A stretch of DNA of 64,000 bases, from the NCBI RefSeq assembly GCF_010723305.1, contig NZ_BLKW01000002.1:1674001-1738000 (forward strand), given 5' to 3'. The translations under genes and the position numbers were made by a program. The DNA comes from Mycobacterium botniense. Lineage in GTDB: Bacteria > Actinomycetota > Actinomycetes > Mycobacteriales > Mycobacteriaceae. The notes under the pieces are model-generated. The model searched no databases. It was not told the origin of the DNA and saw nothing but the letters and a program-made list of their open reading frames with translations. Within the stretch, counting starts at the first letter, position 1, and the number at the start of each line of letters is the position of its first letter. This document shows, in pieces, positions 1 through 8,118 of this stretch.

Positions 1-712
1 AACTCAGCGAATGCAGCAGGTGAGTGAGCAGTGTGAGCACCGTTGGGGCATGTATCCCGACAGTCAGGTGAACGGATAGCTCCGAGTGTGTCTCGGCGCC
101 GTGGACTCGGCCGCGCGGCAGATACAACACATCACCGGCCGTCAGATGCAGGTCAGCTGGTGGGGCAAGGTCGGCACCGGCAAATCCTTCGCGGCGCTGC
201 ATTTCGTGGGGTGGCACCTCGGCGTCATAGATATGCCAGATCTTGGATCCCTGGATCTGCAGGATCAGCACGTCGTGGGGGTCGAAATGCGCGACAAATC
301 CTGTGGAGTGAGGTGGTGTGAGATACGCGTTGACCCGCGTCGGGAAATTTAGCTCAACCTCGATCGAGTGTGATAAGGCACCGATTGTGCGCATATAGCG
401 CTCCAGCCCGTTCAGGATGACCGTGTAGCCGTCGGCTAAGCCGTCGCGGACCCGGACCGGGTCGAGACTGCCATCCGCTAGGCGATAACTGCCGGGGTCT
501 TTCTCCTCACCGCCTCTGACCAGCCGTACCGCCGACGGCTCCGGCTGGACGTGCGTCAGGAGTTCCTCAACGGCCGCCGACCCGCGCAGCACATTATCGA
601 AGTAGTTTGCGCAGCCGCGATTCACATGGTACGGGCGGCTCCCCCAGATGTCGTCGAGAAATGTCTGCACCGGGAGAGGGGCAAGCAGCCAGGTCAACGA
701 GAACTCGGCAAT
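1..712 (-). CDS. JmjC/cupin-type 2-oxoglutarate oxygenase, partial (C-terminus beyond window)
   Basis: The minus strand stays open from a stop at 757-755 to the window edge, giving about 237 residues. They resemble the Cupin_4/JmjC family of Fe(II)/2-oxoglutarate oxygenases (ROX/NO66-like protein hydroxylases). The iron-binding HxD is seen as AHFDPHDV (H142, D144 counting from position 712), followed by LQIQGSKIWHIY. The distal histidine is H204 in YLPRGRVHGAE. There is no ATG or GTG in frame near the N-terminus. A GAGGAGG ribosome-binding site lies just before an ATT codon at 712, and the only other candidate is TTG at 697. Either the gene uses a rare ATT start or its start codon has mutated. 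It lies downstream of aspB on the same strand with about 320 bp between. The substrate is unknown, and it has no obvious link to sterols. Confidence 0.72.
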   Translation of the reverse strand, partial: MAEFSLTWLLAPLPVQTFLDDIWGSRPYHVNRGCANYFDNVLRGSAAVEELLTHVQPEPSAVRLVRGGEEKDPGSYRLADGSLDPVRVRDGLADGYTVILNGLERYMRTIGALSHSIEVELNFPTRVNAYLTPPHSTGFVAHFDPHDVLILQIQGSKIWHIYDAEVPPHEMQRREGFAGADLAPPADLHLTAGDVLYLPRGRVHGAETHSELSVHLTVGIHAPTVLTLLTHLLHSLS

Positions 713-1035
713 AGCTCCCTCCTCAAAAAACCTCGTGGTGACGAGCTCAGCAGCCTATCGCGCCTCTTACTGGTCACACCTCATACTCCGAGTATCGGTG
801 GGGTTGGCTGGTGCGCGCCTCACCGGTGCAACGCGATCAGGTTGACGCGGTATCGATGTCCCGAGCGTTGTGGAAGCGACAGCCGGGGAGCGCGAGACAC
901 CTCGGCAGCGACGGCCACCGGCACCCCAACTTCCCGTACAAGGGCGGGACAGAGCGTGGTCGGTGTGCGGCACAGCGACCAACACTCACTATTGACCAGA
1001 AACCGTCAATGCCTGTTGTAAGTGACGCTGCACCT

Positions 1036-2220
1036 TCAGGTGCGCGGGCCGGCTCTGTTTTTTTCCAGCCAAGGCCGCATCCGGCGCAGGGCCTCCTCGA
1101 TATCGCTCATCGGGCCGGCAAAAGACAGCCGGACGAACGAGTTACCGCGCGCGGTGTCGAAGTCGATACCCGGTGCGATCGCAACTCCGGTGTCGGCCAA
1201 CAATTTCGAGCAGAAGGTCGCGGAGTCAGCGGTGAAATCCGAGACGTCGGCGTAGACGTAAAAGGCGCCGTCGGCCGGTGCCAGCCTTTCGATTCCCAAA
1301 CCCCGCAGACCGTCGAGTAGCAGCGCACGGTTGATCGAGTACTGGTGTAGGTGACCGTCGGCTTCGGCGATCGCCTCGGGAGTGAACGCCGCGACAGCCG
1401 CGTGCTGCGACAGCACCGGCGGACAGATGGTGAAGTTTCCGGTGAGCCGGTCGATTGCGCGCAGCAGGTCGGGCGGTACCACTAACCAGCCCAGGCGCCA
1501 ACCTGTCATCGCGAAATACTTGGAAAAACTGTTAACCACCAACGCATTTCGCGACACCTGCCAGGCGCAACTAGTTGGAGGTGCGCCTGGATAGACCAGC
1601 CCGTGATAGACCTCGTCGCTGATCAACCGTGCCCCGGTGTCCTCGCACCATGACGCGATCGCTGTCAGCTCGTGGGGTGGAATAACAGTTCCGGTGGGGT
1701 TGGCCGGGCTGGCCAGCACCACACCGTGCACTGGCGGGTCGACTGCGGCCAGCATCTCCAAGGTGGGCTGAAACCGGGTCTGCGGGCCGCATTCGATCTC
1801 GACGACCTCGCAGCCGAGTGCTGAGAGGATGTTGCGGTAACAGGGATACCCAGGGCGGCTCAGCACCACCCGGTCGCCGACGTCAAAGCAGGCCAGAAAC
1901 GCGAGCAGAAATCCACCCGAAGATCCCGTCGTCACCACCACTTCATCGGCGCTGACGCGTAGGCCATATCGATGCTGATACGACGCGGCGATCGCTTCAC
2001 GCAGCTCTGGGATGCCCAGGGCTACGCTGTAACCCAGCTGGTTGTGGCGCAGGGCGGCGGCAGCGGCTGCACGTACCGGCTCAGGGGCACCCGCGCTGGG
2101 CTGACCGGCAGCCAGGTTCACCACATCGGCGTGGGTACGCTGGCGCTCGGCGGCGGCCAACCAAACATCCATCACGTAGAACGGCGGGACGCCGGCGCGC
2201 AGCGCCACACGATGACTCAC
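1036..2220 (-). CDS. aspB: PLP-dependent aminotransferase AspB-like
   Basis: This is a 394-residue fold-type I aminotransferase, homologous to Rv3565 (AspB). The PLP lysine is K234 in SFSKYFAMTGWR, the nucleotide-like loop is SPANPTGTVI near 171-180, and the cofactor Asp/Tyr pair is in SDEVYHGL near 201-208. I chose the GTG at 2220 (VSHRVALRAG) because it matches the family N-terminus and follows the fadE33 stop by 10 bp; a longer reading frame upstream only overlaps fadE33. It is the last gene of the minus-strand fadD3-fadE31-fadE32-fadE33-aspB unit, so KstR2 probably controls it. Its role in ring degradation is unproven; recycling of an amino or keto acid is possible. Confidence 0.87.
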   Translation of the reverse strand: MSHRVALRAGVPPFYVMDVWLAAAERQRTHADVVNLAAGQPSAGAPEPVRAAAAAALRHNQLGYSVALGIPELREAIAASYQHRYGLRVSADEVVVTTGSSGGFLLAFLACFDVGDRVVLSRPGYPCYRNILSALGCEVVEIECGPQTRFQPTLEMLAAVDPPVHGVVLASPANPTGTVIPPHELTAIASWCEDTGARLISDEVYHGLVYPGAPPTSCAWQVSRNALVVNSFSKYFAMTGWRLGWLVVPPDLLRAIDRLTGNFTICPPVLSQHAAVAAFTPEAIAEADGHLHQYSINRALLLDGLRGLGIERLAPADGAFYVYADVSDFTADSATFCSKLLADTGVAIAPGIDFDTARGNSFVRLSFAGPMSDIEEALRRMRPWLEKNRAGPRT

Positions 2221-2230
2221 ACGAGCCAGA

Positions 2231-3172
2231 TTAGAACACTTCGGATTCCAGTCGGCGCAACTGCTCGCGCGGCGAACCCAGCAGCTGCGCACTCCCATGC
2301 GCGCGTTTGAAATACAGGTGCATGTCGTGCTCCCAGGTAATGGCGATGCCGCCGTGCATCTGAATACCTTCGGCGGCCACCTGGAAAAAGGTCTCGGTTG
2401 CGGCGAGGCGGGCCCGGACCGCGTTGGTGGGTGTGGGCCGGTTGATCGCCTCGTCGACGACGGCGCGTGCAGCCGCCACCGTGACATACAGGTCCGCCAT
2501 CCGATGCTTGAGCGCCTGGAAGCTACCGATCGGCCTCCCGAACTGCACTCGAGTCTTGGTGTACTCAACAGTTAGGCCCAGACAGCGTTCGGCTGCCCCG
2601 ATCTGCTCGGCGGCCAGCAGGATGGCGGCGGTGTCAGCGAGGCCCGGGTCGGCACCGATAGTGACGGTCTCCCGGGGTTGCAGCCGGGCCAGCTTGCGGG
2701 TGGGGTCCATGGTCGCGACTGGAGACGCACTGAACGTGATCCACCTGTCGAGCCGACCCTCCTGGGCCGCAACAACAATGTCGGCGACATCCCCGTTGAC
2801 CACGTAGTCGGCATCGAACACTAACGCGCCGATTGACTTGCCGGCCGCCAACGCTTCCAGCGACTGGCTGTCTGGTTCAGCTGCGTTGAGCAGCGCCAGT
2901 TCGGCCAGCGTCGTGCCCAGTAGCGGTGTGGGCACCAGTGCGCGGCCCAACTCTTGGAGAACTATTGCTACATCAGCTAATTGGCCGCCTGCACCGCCGA
3001 ATTCCTCGGGTACGACCAGCCCAGCGGCGCCGACCTGCTCGCACAATAGCTGCCACAGCGACTCGTCGTAGCCGCGTTGTGACTGCATTGCCTGCCGCAC
3101 CGCAGCCGGGCCGGCGTGTTTGGACACCAGCGCGGCGACGGTGTCAGCGAGCAGCTGGCGTTCCTCACTCAT
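2231..3172 (-). CDS. fadE33: Acyl-CoA dehydrogenase FadE33
   Basis: This 313-residue short acyl-CoA dehydrogenase has the usual N-terminal helical domain (LVVPEEFGGAGG near 52-63) and the C-terminal helical signature FGRPIGSFQALKHRMADLY. It is the short type of mycobacterial FadE subunit, which in sterol catabolism pairs with a longer partner to form alpha2beta2 enzymes. The family knowledge places it in breakdown of the last steroid-ring products (KstR2 regulon). Its ATG at 3172 overlaps the stop of a repeat-encoded mini-ORF in an ATGA junction, so its translation is probably coupled through the MIRU-like repeat to fadE32. Confidence 0.9.
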   Translation of the reverse strand: MSEERQLLADTVAALVSKHAGPAAVRQAMQSQRGYDESLWQLLCEQVGAAGLVVPEEFGGAGGQLADVAIVLQELGRALVPTPLLGTTLAELALLNAAEPDSQSLEALAAGKSIGALVFDADYVVNGDVADIVVAAQEGRLDRWITFSASPVATMDPTRKLARLQPRETVTIGADPGLADTAAILLAAEQIGAAERCLGLTVEYTKTRVQFGRPIGSFQALKHRMADLYVTVAAARAVVDEAINRPTPTNAVRARLAATETFFQVAAEGIQMHGGIAITWEHDMHLYFKRAHGSAQLLGSPREQLRRLESEVF

Positions 3173-3225
3173 CGGCGCCGCTCCTTTTCATCGCTGCGCT
3201 CTGCATCGTCGCCGGCGCGGGTCAT
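3169..3225 (-). CDS. Repeat-encoded mini-ORF, second copy (18 aa)
   Basis: This is an 18-codon reading frame, MTRAGDDAERSDEKERRR, that spans the repeat copy next to fadE33. Its ATG forms an ATGA overlap with the stop of the first mini-ORF, and its TGA forms an ATGA overlap with the fadE33 start. It reads through without gaps, and mini-ORFs of this kind are a known property of MIRU elements inside operons. It may act only to carry ribosomes between the flanking genes; a stable peptide is not implied. Confidence 0.5.
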   Translation of the reverse strand: MTRAGDDAERSDEKERRR

Positions 3226-3278
3226 CGGCGCCGCTCCTTTTCATCGCTGCGCTCTGCATCGTCGCCGGCGCGGGTCAT
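3173..3278. repeat. Two tandem copies of a 53-bp MIRU-like element
   Basis: Bases 3173-3225 and 3226-3278 are identical by eye, a direct tandem repeat with a 53-bp period. The unit matches what I remember of mycobacterial interspersed repetitive units (for example between senX3 and regX3): an intergenic insert within an operon whose ends create overlapping stop and start codons. Here it sits exactly between fadE32 and fadE33 and keeps an open mini-ORF in each copy. Copy number is likely to vary between strains. Confidence 0.85.
3222..3278 (-). CDS. Repeat-encoded mini-ORF, first copy (18 aa)
   Basis: This is the same 18-codon frame as the second copy. Its ATG (3278-3276) overlaps the fadE32 TGA (3277-3275), and its own TGA overlaps the next ATG. 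This makes an unbroken chain of stop/start overlaps from fadE32 through both repeat copies into fadE33. Confidence 0.5.
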   Translation of the reverse strand: MTRAGDDAERSDEKERRR

Positions 3279-4228
3279 AGCGCCGCTAGCACCCGGCGCC
3301 GGTGTGCCGCCGGGTCGCCCCACGCCGACCGCAACGCTTGCACCCGCAACAGCCACAGCGACAGATCATGCTCAGCGGTGAACCCGATGGCGCCGTGAGT
3401 CTGCAAAGCAGACCGGGCGGCCAGCAGAGCAGCTTCAGCGGCGGCAACCTTGGCGGCACTGACATCGCGGGCAATTTCGGATGAGTTGTCGGCCAGTGAC
3501 AGCGCAGCGCCGTATACCAAAGGACGCGCCAGCTCCACAGCGATGTGCACGTCCGCGAGCTTGTGTTTGATCGCTTGATACGAGCCGATCACCCGCCCGA
3601 ACTGGGTGCGCTGCTTGGCGTACTCAACAGTTATGTCCAGCAGCGCTTGCGCCGCACCGACCAACAACGCACCAGTAGCCAGTGCGCCGAACTCACTGGC
3701 ACGCTTGACATCTGCGTGCCACCGCTCACCCGCCGCAGTCACCTCGAACAGCCGGCGGCTGGGATCCACAGAATCGCAGCGCGTGCCCAGTGCCGCCTCG
3801 GTGACACCGTCATCAGTGGCTAAGAGTGCCAAACCAGCGGCCTCGGCATCGACCGCGCGCGGCATGAGCGGTGGCATGGCGACCGTGGCGATCAGCTCAC
3901 CGGACGCCAGCGCCGCGCAGCGCTTGCCGTCGGTGAGCAAAAGTGGTGCCACCGCAATGGATTCAGCTACCGGACCGGGAACACACCAACGGCCGAGACG
4001 CTCGAGCGCGACCACCAGATCGCTGGTGTGTGCAGCCAGTCCGCCATGTGTCTCGGGTACGTTCAGTGCGGTGACGCCAAGCTCGGCCAGCTGTGCCCAT
4101 ACCTTGCGTCCGGGTGCGAAGTCGCCGGCGGCCCAGGCCCGAACCGCAGCAGGTACTCCTGCGCCGCTGAGGGCGGCGTCGATGCTGGCAGCGAAGTCGC
4201 GCTGCTGGTCGTCGAGCCCGAATTTCAC
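3275..4228 (-). CDS. fadE32: Acyl-CoA dehydrogenase FadE32
   Basis: This 317-residue short-type acyl-CoA dehydrogenase contains LNVPETHGG in the N-terminal domain and the FGRVIGSYQAIKHKLADVH signature in the C-terminal half. It matches FadE32, which with FadE31 (and possibly FadE33) is assigned to desaturation of CoA thioesters arising from the last steroid rings. The start is a GTG that forms a GTGA overlap with the fadE31 stop (4228-4225). The 3' end overlaps the first repeat mini-ORF. The short subunits of these heteromers usually lack the catalytic glutamate, which the long partner supplies. Confidence 0.9.
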   Translation of the reverse strand: MKFGLDDQQRDFAASIDAALSGAGVPAAVRAWAAGDFAPGRKVWAQLAELGVTALNVPETHGGLAAHTSDLVVALERLGRWCVPGPVAESIAVAPLLLTDGKRCAALASGELIATVAMPPLMPRAVDAEAAGLALLATDDGVTEAALGTRCDSVDPSRRLFEVTAAGERWHADVKRASEFGALATGALLVGAAQALLDITVEYAKQRTQFGRVIGSYQAIKHKLADVHIAVELARPLVYGAALSLADNSSEIARDVSAAKVAAAEAALLAARSALQTHGAIGFTAEHDLSLWLLRVQALRSAWGDPAAHRRRVLAAL

Positions 4229-5373
4229 TGTGCTTTTCCCCCGGCTTTGTCACGTGGCAGTCCTAGCAGCCGTTCGGCGATGATGTTGCGCTGAATTTCG
4301 TTGGTGCCGGCGTAGATCGGGCCGCCCAGCGCGAACAGCAGCCCGTCGACCCAGGTGTCGGCGAGTTCGGCGCCACTCCCTTGCATATCCAGCGCCGTCT
4401 GGTGTATGGCGACGTCCAGGTCGGACCAGAACACCTTGGTCACCGATGATTCCGCGCCCAGCTCTTCACCGGCCGACAGCCTTGTCACCGTGCCGAAGGT
4501 GTGCAGCCGATAGGCTTGCGCCCGGATCCACGCCTCGGCCACCCGGTCGCTGAATTCTGCCGGCGAGCCATTGTCTTTCCAGAGTTTGGCGAGCCGCTCT
4601 GCGGCAGCCAGAAAGCGGGCCGGGCTGCGCAGCGACATCCCACGCTCGTTGCTTGATGTGCTCATGGCTGCCCGCCACCCGTCGTTGACCTGGCCGATCA
4701 CGTCCTCGTCGGGAACAAAGACGTTGTCGAGGAAGATTTCCCCGAACCCGGTGTCGCCGTTCAGCTGGGTGATGGGGCGGACCGTGACACCGTCGGCCTT
4801 CAAGTCGAACATGAAATACGTCAGGCCGCGGTGCCGCTCTGCGTGCGGGTCGGAGCGAAACAAGCCGAACGCCTTGTCGCCAAACGGTGCACGTGAGCTC
4901 CAGATCTTCTGGCCGTTGAGTAGCCAGCCGCCCCGGGTGCGGGTTGCGGTCGAACGCAGCGATGCCAGATCGCTGCCGGCTTCCGGTTCCGACCAGGCCT
5001 GCGCCCAGATCTCCTCGCCGGTGGCCATCTTCGGCAGCACGCGGTCCAGCTGCTCCTGCGTACCGTGCGCGAACAGTGTCGGCGCCAACATCGAGATGCC
5101 GTTGGCGCTGGCGCGTCCGGGTGCACCGGCGCGGAAGTACTCCTCCTCGAAAACGACCCACTGCAATAGCGTTGCGTCCCGGCCGCCATATTTTTTCGGC
5201 CAGGTGATCACCGACAGCCCGGCGTCGAAAAGCACGCGGTCCCAGCGCCGGTGCTGTTCAAAACCTTCGGCGGTGTCATAGGACTTGGTCGGGAACTTGT
5301 CCTTGTTCGCCACCAGAAACTCGCGCACCTCGCGCTGCAACGCCAGGGTCTCCGCGTCGAAATCCAGGTCCAT
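4225..5373 (-). CDS. fadE31: Acyl-CoA dehydrogenase FadE31
   Basis: This is a 382-residue full-length acyl-CoA dehydrogenase. ITWPKKYGG lies near 56-64, the FAD/substrate loop WSEPEAGSDLASLR near 127-140, and SNERGMSL near 241-248 carries a Glu (E243) at the place of the catalytic base in sterol FadEs. The C-terminal FAD-binding signature is YAGTNEIQRNIIAERLLGLPR-like. It is the likely catalytic partner of FadE32 and FadE33. Its ATG overlaps the fadD3 stop by one base (TGATG), so fadD3 and fadE31 to fadE33 form one coupled operon. Confidence 0.92.
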   Translation of the reverse strand: MDLDFDAETLALQREVREFLVANKDKFPTKSYDTAEGFEQHRRWDRVLFDAGLSVITWPKKYGGRDATLLQWVVFEEEYFRAGAPGRASANGISMLAPTLFAHGTQEQLDRVLPKMATGEEIWAQAWSEPEAGSDLASLRSTATRTRGGWLLNGQKIWSSRAPFGDKAFGLFRSDPHAERHRGLTYFMFDLKADGVTVRPITQLNGDTGFGEIFLDNVFVPDEDVIGQVNDGWRAAMSTSSNERGMSLRSPARFLAAAERLAKLWKDNGSPAEFSDRVAEAWIRAQAYRLHTFGTVTRLSAGEELGAESSVTKVFWSDLDVAIHQTALDMQGSGAELADTWVDGLLFALGGPIYAGTNEIQRNIIAERLLGLPRDKAGGKAQ

Positions 5374-6902
5374 CAGGTCATCTCCCGCAATAGGGGTTTG
5401 ACTACCTTGCCACCGGCGTTGCGGGGCAGCACATCGACAAACTGTACCGAACGCGGCGCTTTGAAATTCGCCAGATGTTCACGTGCGTAAGCGATCACCG
5501 ACTTTTCGTCGAGATCTGAGCCGGGTCTGCGGACTACGAACGCTCGACCGACCTCGCCGAGCCGCTCGTCGGGAACGCCGATGACTGCGACATCAGCGAC
5601 GCCGTCCAGCCCGGTTAGCACTTGCTCGACTTCGGCAGGGTAGACGTTGAACCCGCCGCAGATGTACATGTCCTTGAGGCGGTCGGTGATCCGCAAGTTG
5701 CCGGCCGCGTCGACGCTGCCCACATCGCCGGTGTGCAGCCATCCGTCGGCGTCGATGGCCGCGGCGGTGGCTTGCGGGTCGTCGAGATAGCCGAGCATCA
5801 CGTTGGGCCCGCGCAGCAGCACCTCGCCCAGCTCTCCGATCCGTAACTCGAAGTCGGCGATCGGGCGCCCACAGGTAGTGGCGACCGTCACGGCGTCGTC
5901 CTCGGGGCGGCACATGGTGGCGAACCCGCCGGATTCGGTCAGCCCGTACGCGGTGAGCACGATGTCGATGTCGAGTTCGGACTGCATTCGCTCGACAAGC
6001 GCCACCGGCACGGTGGCGGCCCCGGTTACCGCGAACCGCAGCGAGCTGAGGTCATAGTCGCCGCGGGCCGGGTGGTCGAGCAGGCTCTGGTAGATCGTCG
6101 GCGGCCCCGGTAGGACGGTGATGCGATGCTGCTGGATCGCCTGGAACACGCGGACCGGGTCGAACGTCAATTGCGGGATCAGCGTGGCACCGGTCTGCAA
6201 GCAGGCCAGGATACCGGCCTTGTAGCCGAAGTTGTGAAAGAACGGGTTGATGCACAGATAGCGGTCGGCGCTGGTGATTTTGCCGCACGCAGCCCAGGCG
6301 GCCGGGCCGGCCAGCGACTGTCGGTGCGCACACACCACCCCTTTGCTGCGGCCGGTCGTGCCGGAGGTGAACAAGATGTCGCTGATGTCGTCGGGCGTCA
6401 CGGCGGCGGCGCGGGTGGCCACCGCATCGAGGTCGACACCACGCCTGATGAAGTCATCCCACGGCATATCCGCCATCTCGTGGCGCTCCACCGGCACGCG
6501 CACGATGTGCCGCAGCGCGGGCAGCGCGCCACGATCCAGGCCCGCCAGGCGGTCCACACCCAGGAAACGGCCCATGGCGATCAGCACCGACGCGCCGGTG
6601 CGGGCCACGATGTCGCGGGCTTCCGCGCTGGTGTAGCGCGTGTTCAGCGGCACCATGGCCGCCCCGGCGTGATGGATCGCCAGGCAGGCCACCACCCAAT
6701 GCCAGGTGTTCGGCGACCAGATCGCCACCCGCTCCCCGGGCACCACGCCCAGCGCGATCAGCGCCGCTGCCGCCCGGTGTACCTCGTCACGCAACTCGGC
6801 GAACGTCAAGCAGCGGTCGTCGGCGATCAGGGCCGGATGCTCGGGAAGTTGACGGGCAATCCGGTCCAGCGCCGCAGGCGTGGTCCTCGGATCGCCGGTC
6901 AT
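5373..6902 (-). CDS. fadD3: HIP-CoA synthetase FadD3 (acyl-CoA ligase)
   Basis: This 509-residue ANL-superfamily ligase has the AMP-binding P-loop LFTSGTTGRSKGV near 178-190, the YGLTESGG motif, the hinge TGDVGSVDAAGN...DRLKDMYICGG, and the C-terminal lysine in PRNAGGKVVKP. FadD3 activates 3aα-H-4α(3'-propanoate)-7aβ-methylhexahydro-1,5-indanedione (HIP), the C/D-ring product of HsaD, to HIP-CoA, the effector that releases KstR2. It is the first gene of its operon and is divergent from fadE30, with a KstR2 operator between them, which fits that role. Confidence 0.95.
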   Translation of the reverse strand: MTGDPRTTPAALDRIARQLPEHPALIADDRCLTFAELRDEVHRAAAALIALGVVPGERVAIWSPNTWHWVVACLAIHHAGAAMVPLNTRYTSAEARDIVARTGASVLIAMGRFLGVDRLAGLDRGALPALRHIVRVPVERHEMADMPWDDFIRRGVDLDAVATRAAAVTPDDISDILFTSGTTGRSKGVVCAHRQSLAGPAAWAACGKITSADRYLCINPFFHNFGYKAGILACLQTGATLIPQLTFDPVRVFQAIQQHRITVLPGPPTIYQSLLDHPARGDYDLSSLRFAVTGAATVPVALVERMQSELDIDIVLTAYGLTESGGFATMCRPEDDAVTVATTCGRPIADFELRIGELGEVLLRGPNVMLGYLDDPQATAAAIDADGWLHTGDVGSVDAAGNLRITDRLKDMYICGGFNVYPAEVEQVLTGLDGVADVAVIGVPDERLGEVGRAFVVRRPGSDLDEKSVIAYAREHLANFKAPRSVQFVDVLPRNAGGKVVKPLLREMT

Positions 6903-6938
6903 CGATGTTTCTCCAGGTTCGATCTCGCCGAGGTACTA

Positions 6939-6952
6939 AGCAAGTGCTTGGT
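6939..6952. promoter_or_regulatory. KstR2 operator between fadD3 and fadE30
   Basis: AGCAAGTGCTTGGT fits the published KstR2 palindrome AnCAAGnnCTTGnT at every fixed position. It lies 36 bp from the fadD3 start and 17 bp before the fadE30 ATG, so one site can repress both divergent units. Confidence 0.88.
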
Positions 6953-6969
6953 AGGTTAGCCTACAGCCC

Positions 6970-8118
6970 ATGCAAGGCGTCGAGGAGTTCCGGGCCGAGG
7001 TCCGCCAGTGGCTGGCCGACAACCTGGTCGGCGAGTTTGCCGCGCTCAAGGGGCGCGGCGGGCCGGGGCGCGAGCACGAGGCGTTCGAAGAACGTCGCGC
7101 CTGGAACCAGCACCTGGCTGCGGCCGGCCTGACATGTTTAGGGTGGCCGGTCGAGCACGGCGGGCGTGGGCTCTCGGTCGCCCACCGGGTGGCGTTTTAC
7201 GAGGAATACGCGCTCGCTGACGCGCCGGCGAAAGTCAACCATTTCGGTGAGGAGCTGCTGGGACCGACGCTGATCGCCTTCGGCACACCCGAGCAGCAGC
7301 GGCGGTTTCTGCCGCGCATCCGCGACGTCACTGAGCTGTGGTGCCAGGGCTATTCGGAGCCGGGCGCGGGCAGCGACCTGGCCAACGTCTCGACCACCGC
7401 CGAACTCGACGGCGACCAGTGGGTGATCAACGGACAGAAAGTGTGGACATCGCTGGCCCATTGGGCGCAGTGGTGTTTTGTGTTGGCACGAACGGAGAAA
7501 GGCTCTAAGCGCCACACGGGGTTGTCGTATCTGCTGGTGCCGCTGGATCAGCCCGGGGTGCAGATCCGCCCGATCGTGCAGCTCACCGGGGACTCGGAGT
7601 TCAACGAGGTGTTCTTCGACGGTGCCCGCACCGACGCGGCGCTGGTGGTCGGCGCACCCGGGGACGGGTGGCGGGTCGCGATGGCGACACTGACCTTCGA
7701 GCGCGGCGTCTCCACGCTGGGACAGCAGATTGTTTATGCGCGCGAGCTCAACGGCATCGTCGAGTTGGCTAAGCGCACCGGCGTCATTGACGATCCGCTG
7801 ATCCGTGAGCGGCTGACCCGCTCGTGGGCCGGTCTGCGCGCAATGCGCTCATATGCCCTGGCCACTATGGATACCGAACAGCCGGGCCAGGACAATGTCT
7901 CAAAGCTGCTGTGGGCCAACTGGCATCGTGAGCTCGGCGAAATCGCTATGGACGTGCGAGGCAAGGCTGGACTGGTGCTGGCCGACGGTGACTTCGACGA
8001 ATGGCAGCGGTTGTTTTTGTTCGCCCGAGCCGACACCATCTACGGCGGCTCCAACGAAATTCAGCGCAATATCATCGCCGAGCGAGTACTCGGCCTGCCC
8101 CGGGAGGTCAAGGGATGA
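6970..8118 (+). CDS. fadE30: Acyl-CoA dehydrogenase FadE30
   Basis: This 382-residue acyl-CoA dehydrogenase has the loop YSEPGAGSDLANV near 128-140, FERGVSTLG near 243-251 with the putative catalytic Glu at 244, and the C-terminal GGSNEIQRNIIAERVLGLPR-type FAD signature. FadE30 desaturates the propanoyl side chain of HIP-CoA (or its 5-hydroxy form), the first beta-oxidation step after FadD3. The stop overlaps the ipdF start as ATGA. The ATG is 17 bp after the KstR2 operator. Confidence 0.93.
   Translation: MQGVEEFRAEVRQWLADNLVGEFAALKGRGGPGREHEAFEERRAWNQHLAAAGLTCLGWPVEHGGRGLSVAHRVAFYEEYALADAPAKVNHFGEELLGPTLIAFGTPEQQRRFLPRIRDVTELWCQGYSEPGAGSDLANVSTTAELDGDQWVINGQKVWTSLAHWAQWCFVLARTEKGSKRHTGLSYLLVPLDQPGVQIRPIVQLTGDSEFNEVFFDGARTDAALVVGAPGDGWRVAMATLTFERGVSTLGQQIVYARELNGIVELAKRTGVIDDPLIRERLTRSWAGLRAMRSYALATMDTEQPGQDNVSKLLWANWHRELGEIAMDVRGKAGLVLADGDFDEWQRLFLFARADTIYGGSNEIQRNIIAERVLGLPREVKG

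Noticed and set aside
767-985. Open frames in the gap between aspB and the JmjC gene
   Set aside because: Short frames in several phases without motif, ribosome-binding site or consistent composition.
6951-6964. GTAGGTTAGCCTAC next to the KstR2 operator as an IdeR site
   Set aside because: It matches only the central part of an IdeR box and lacks the outer arms. It more probably contains the -10 region of fadE30.
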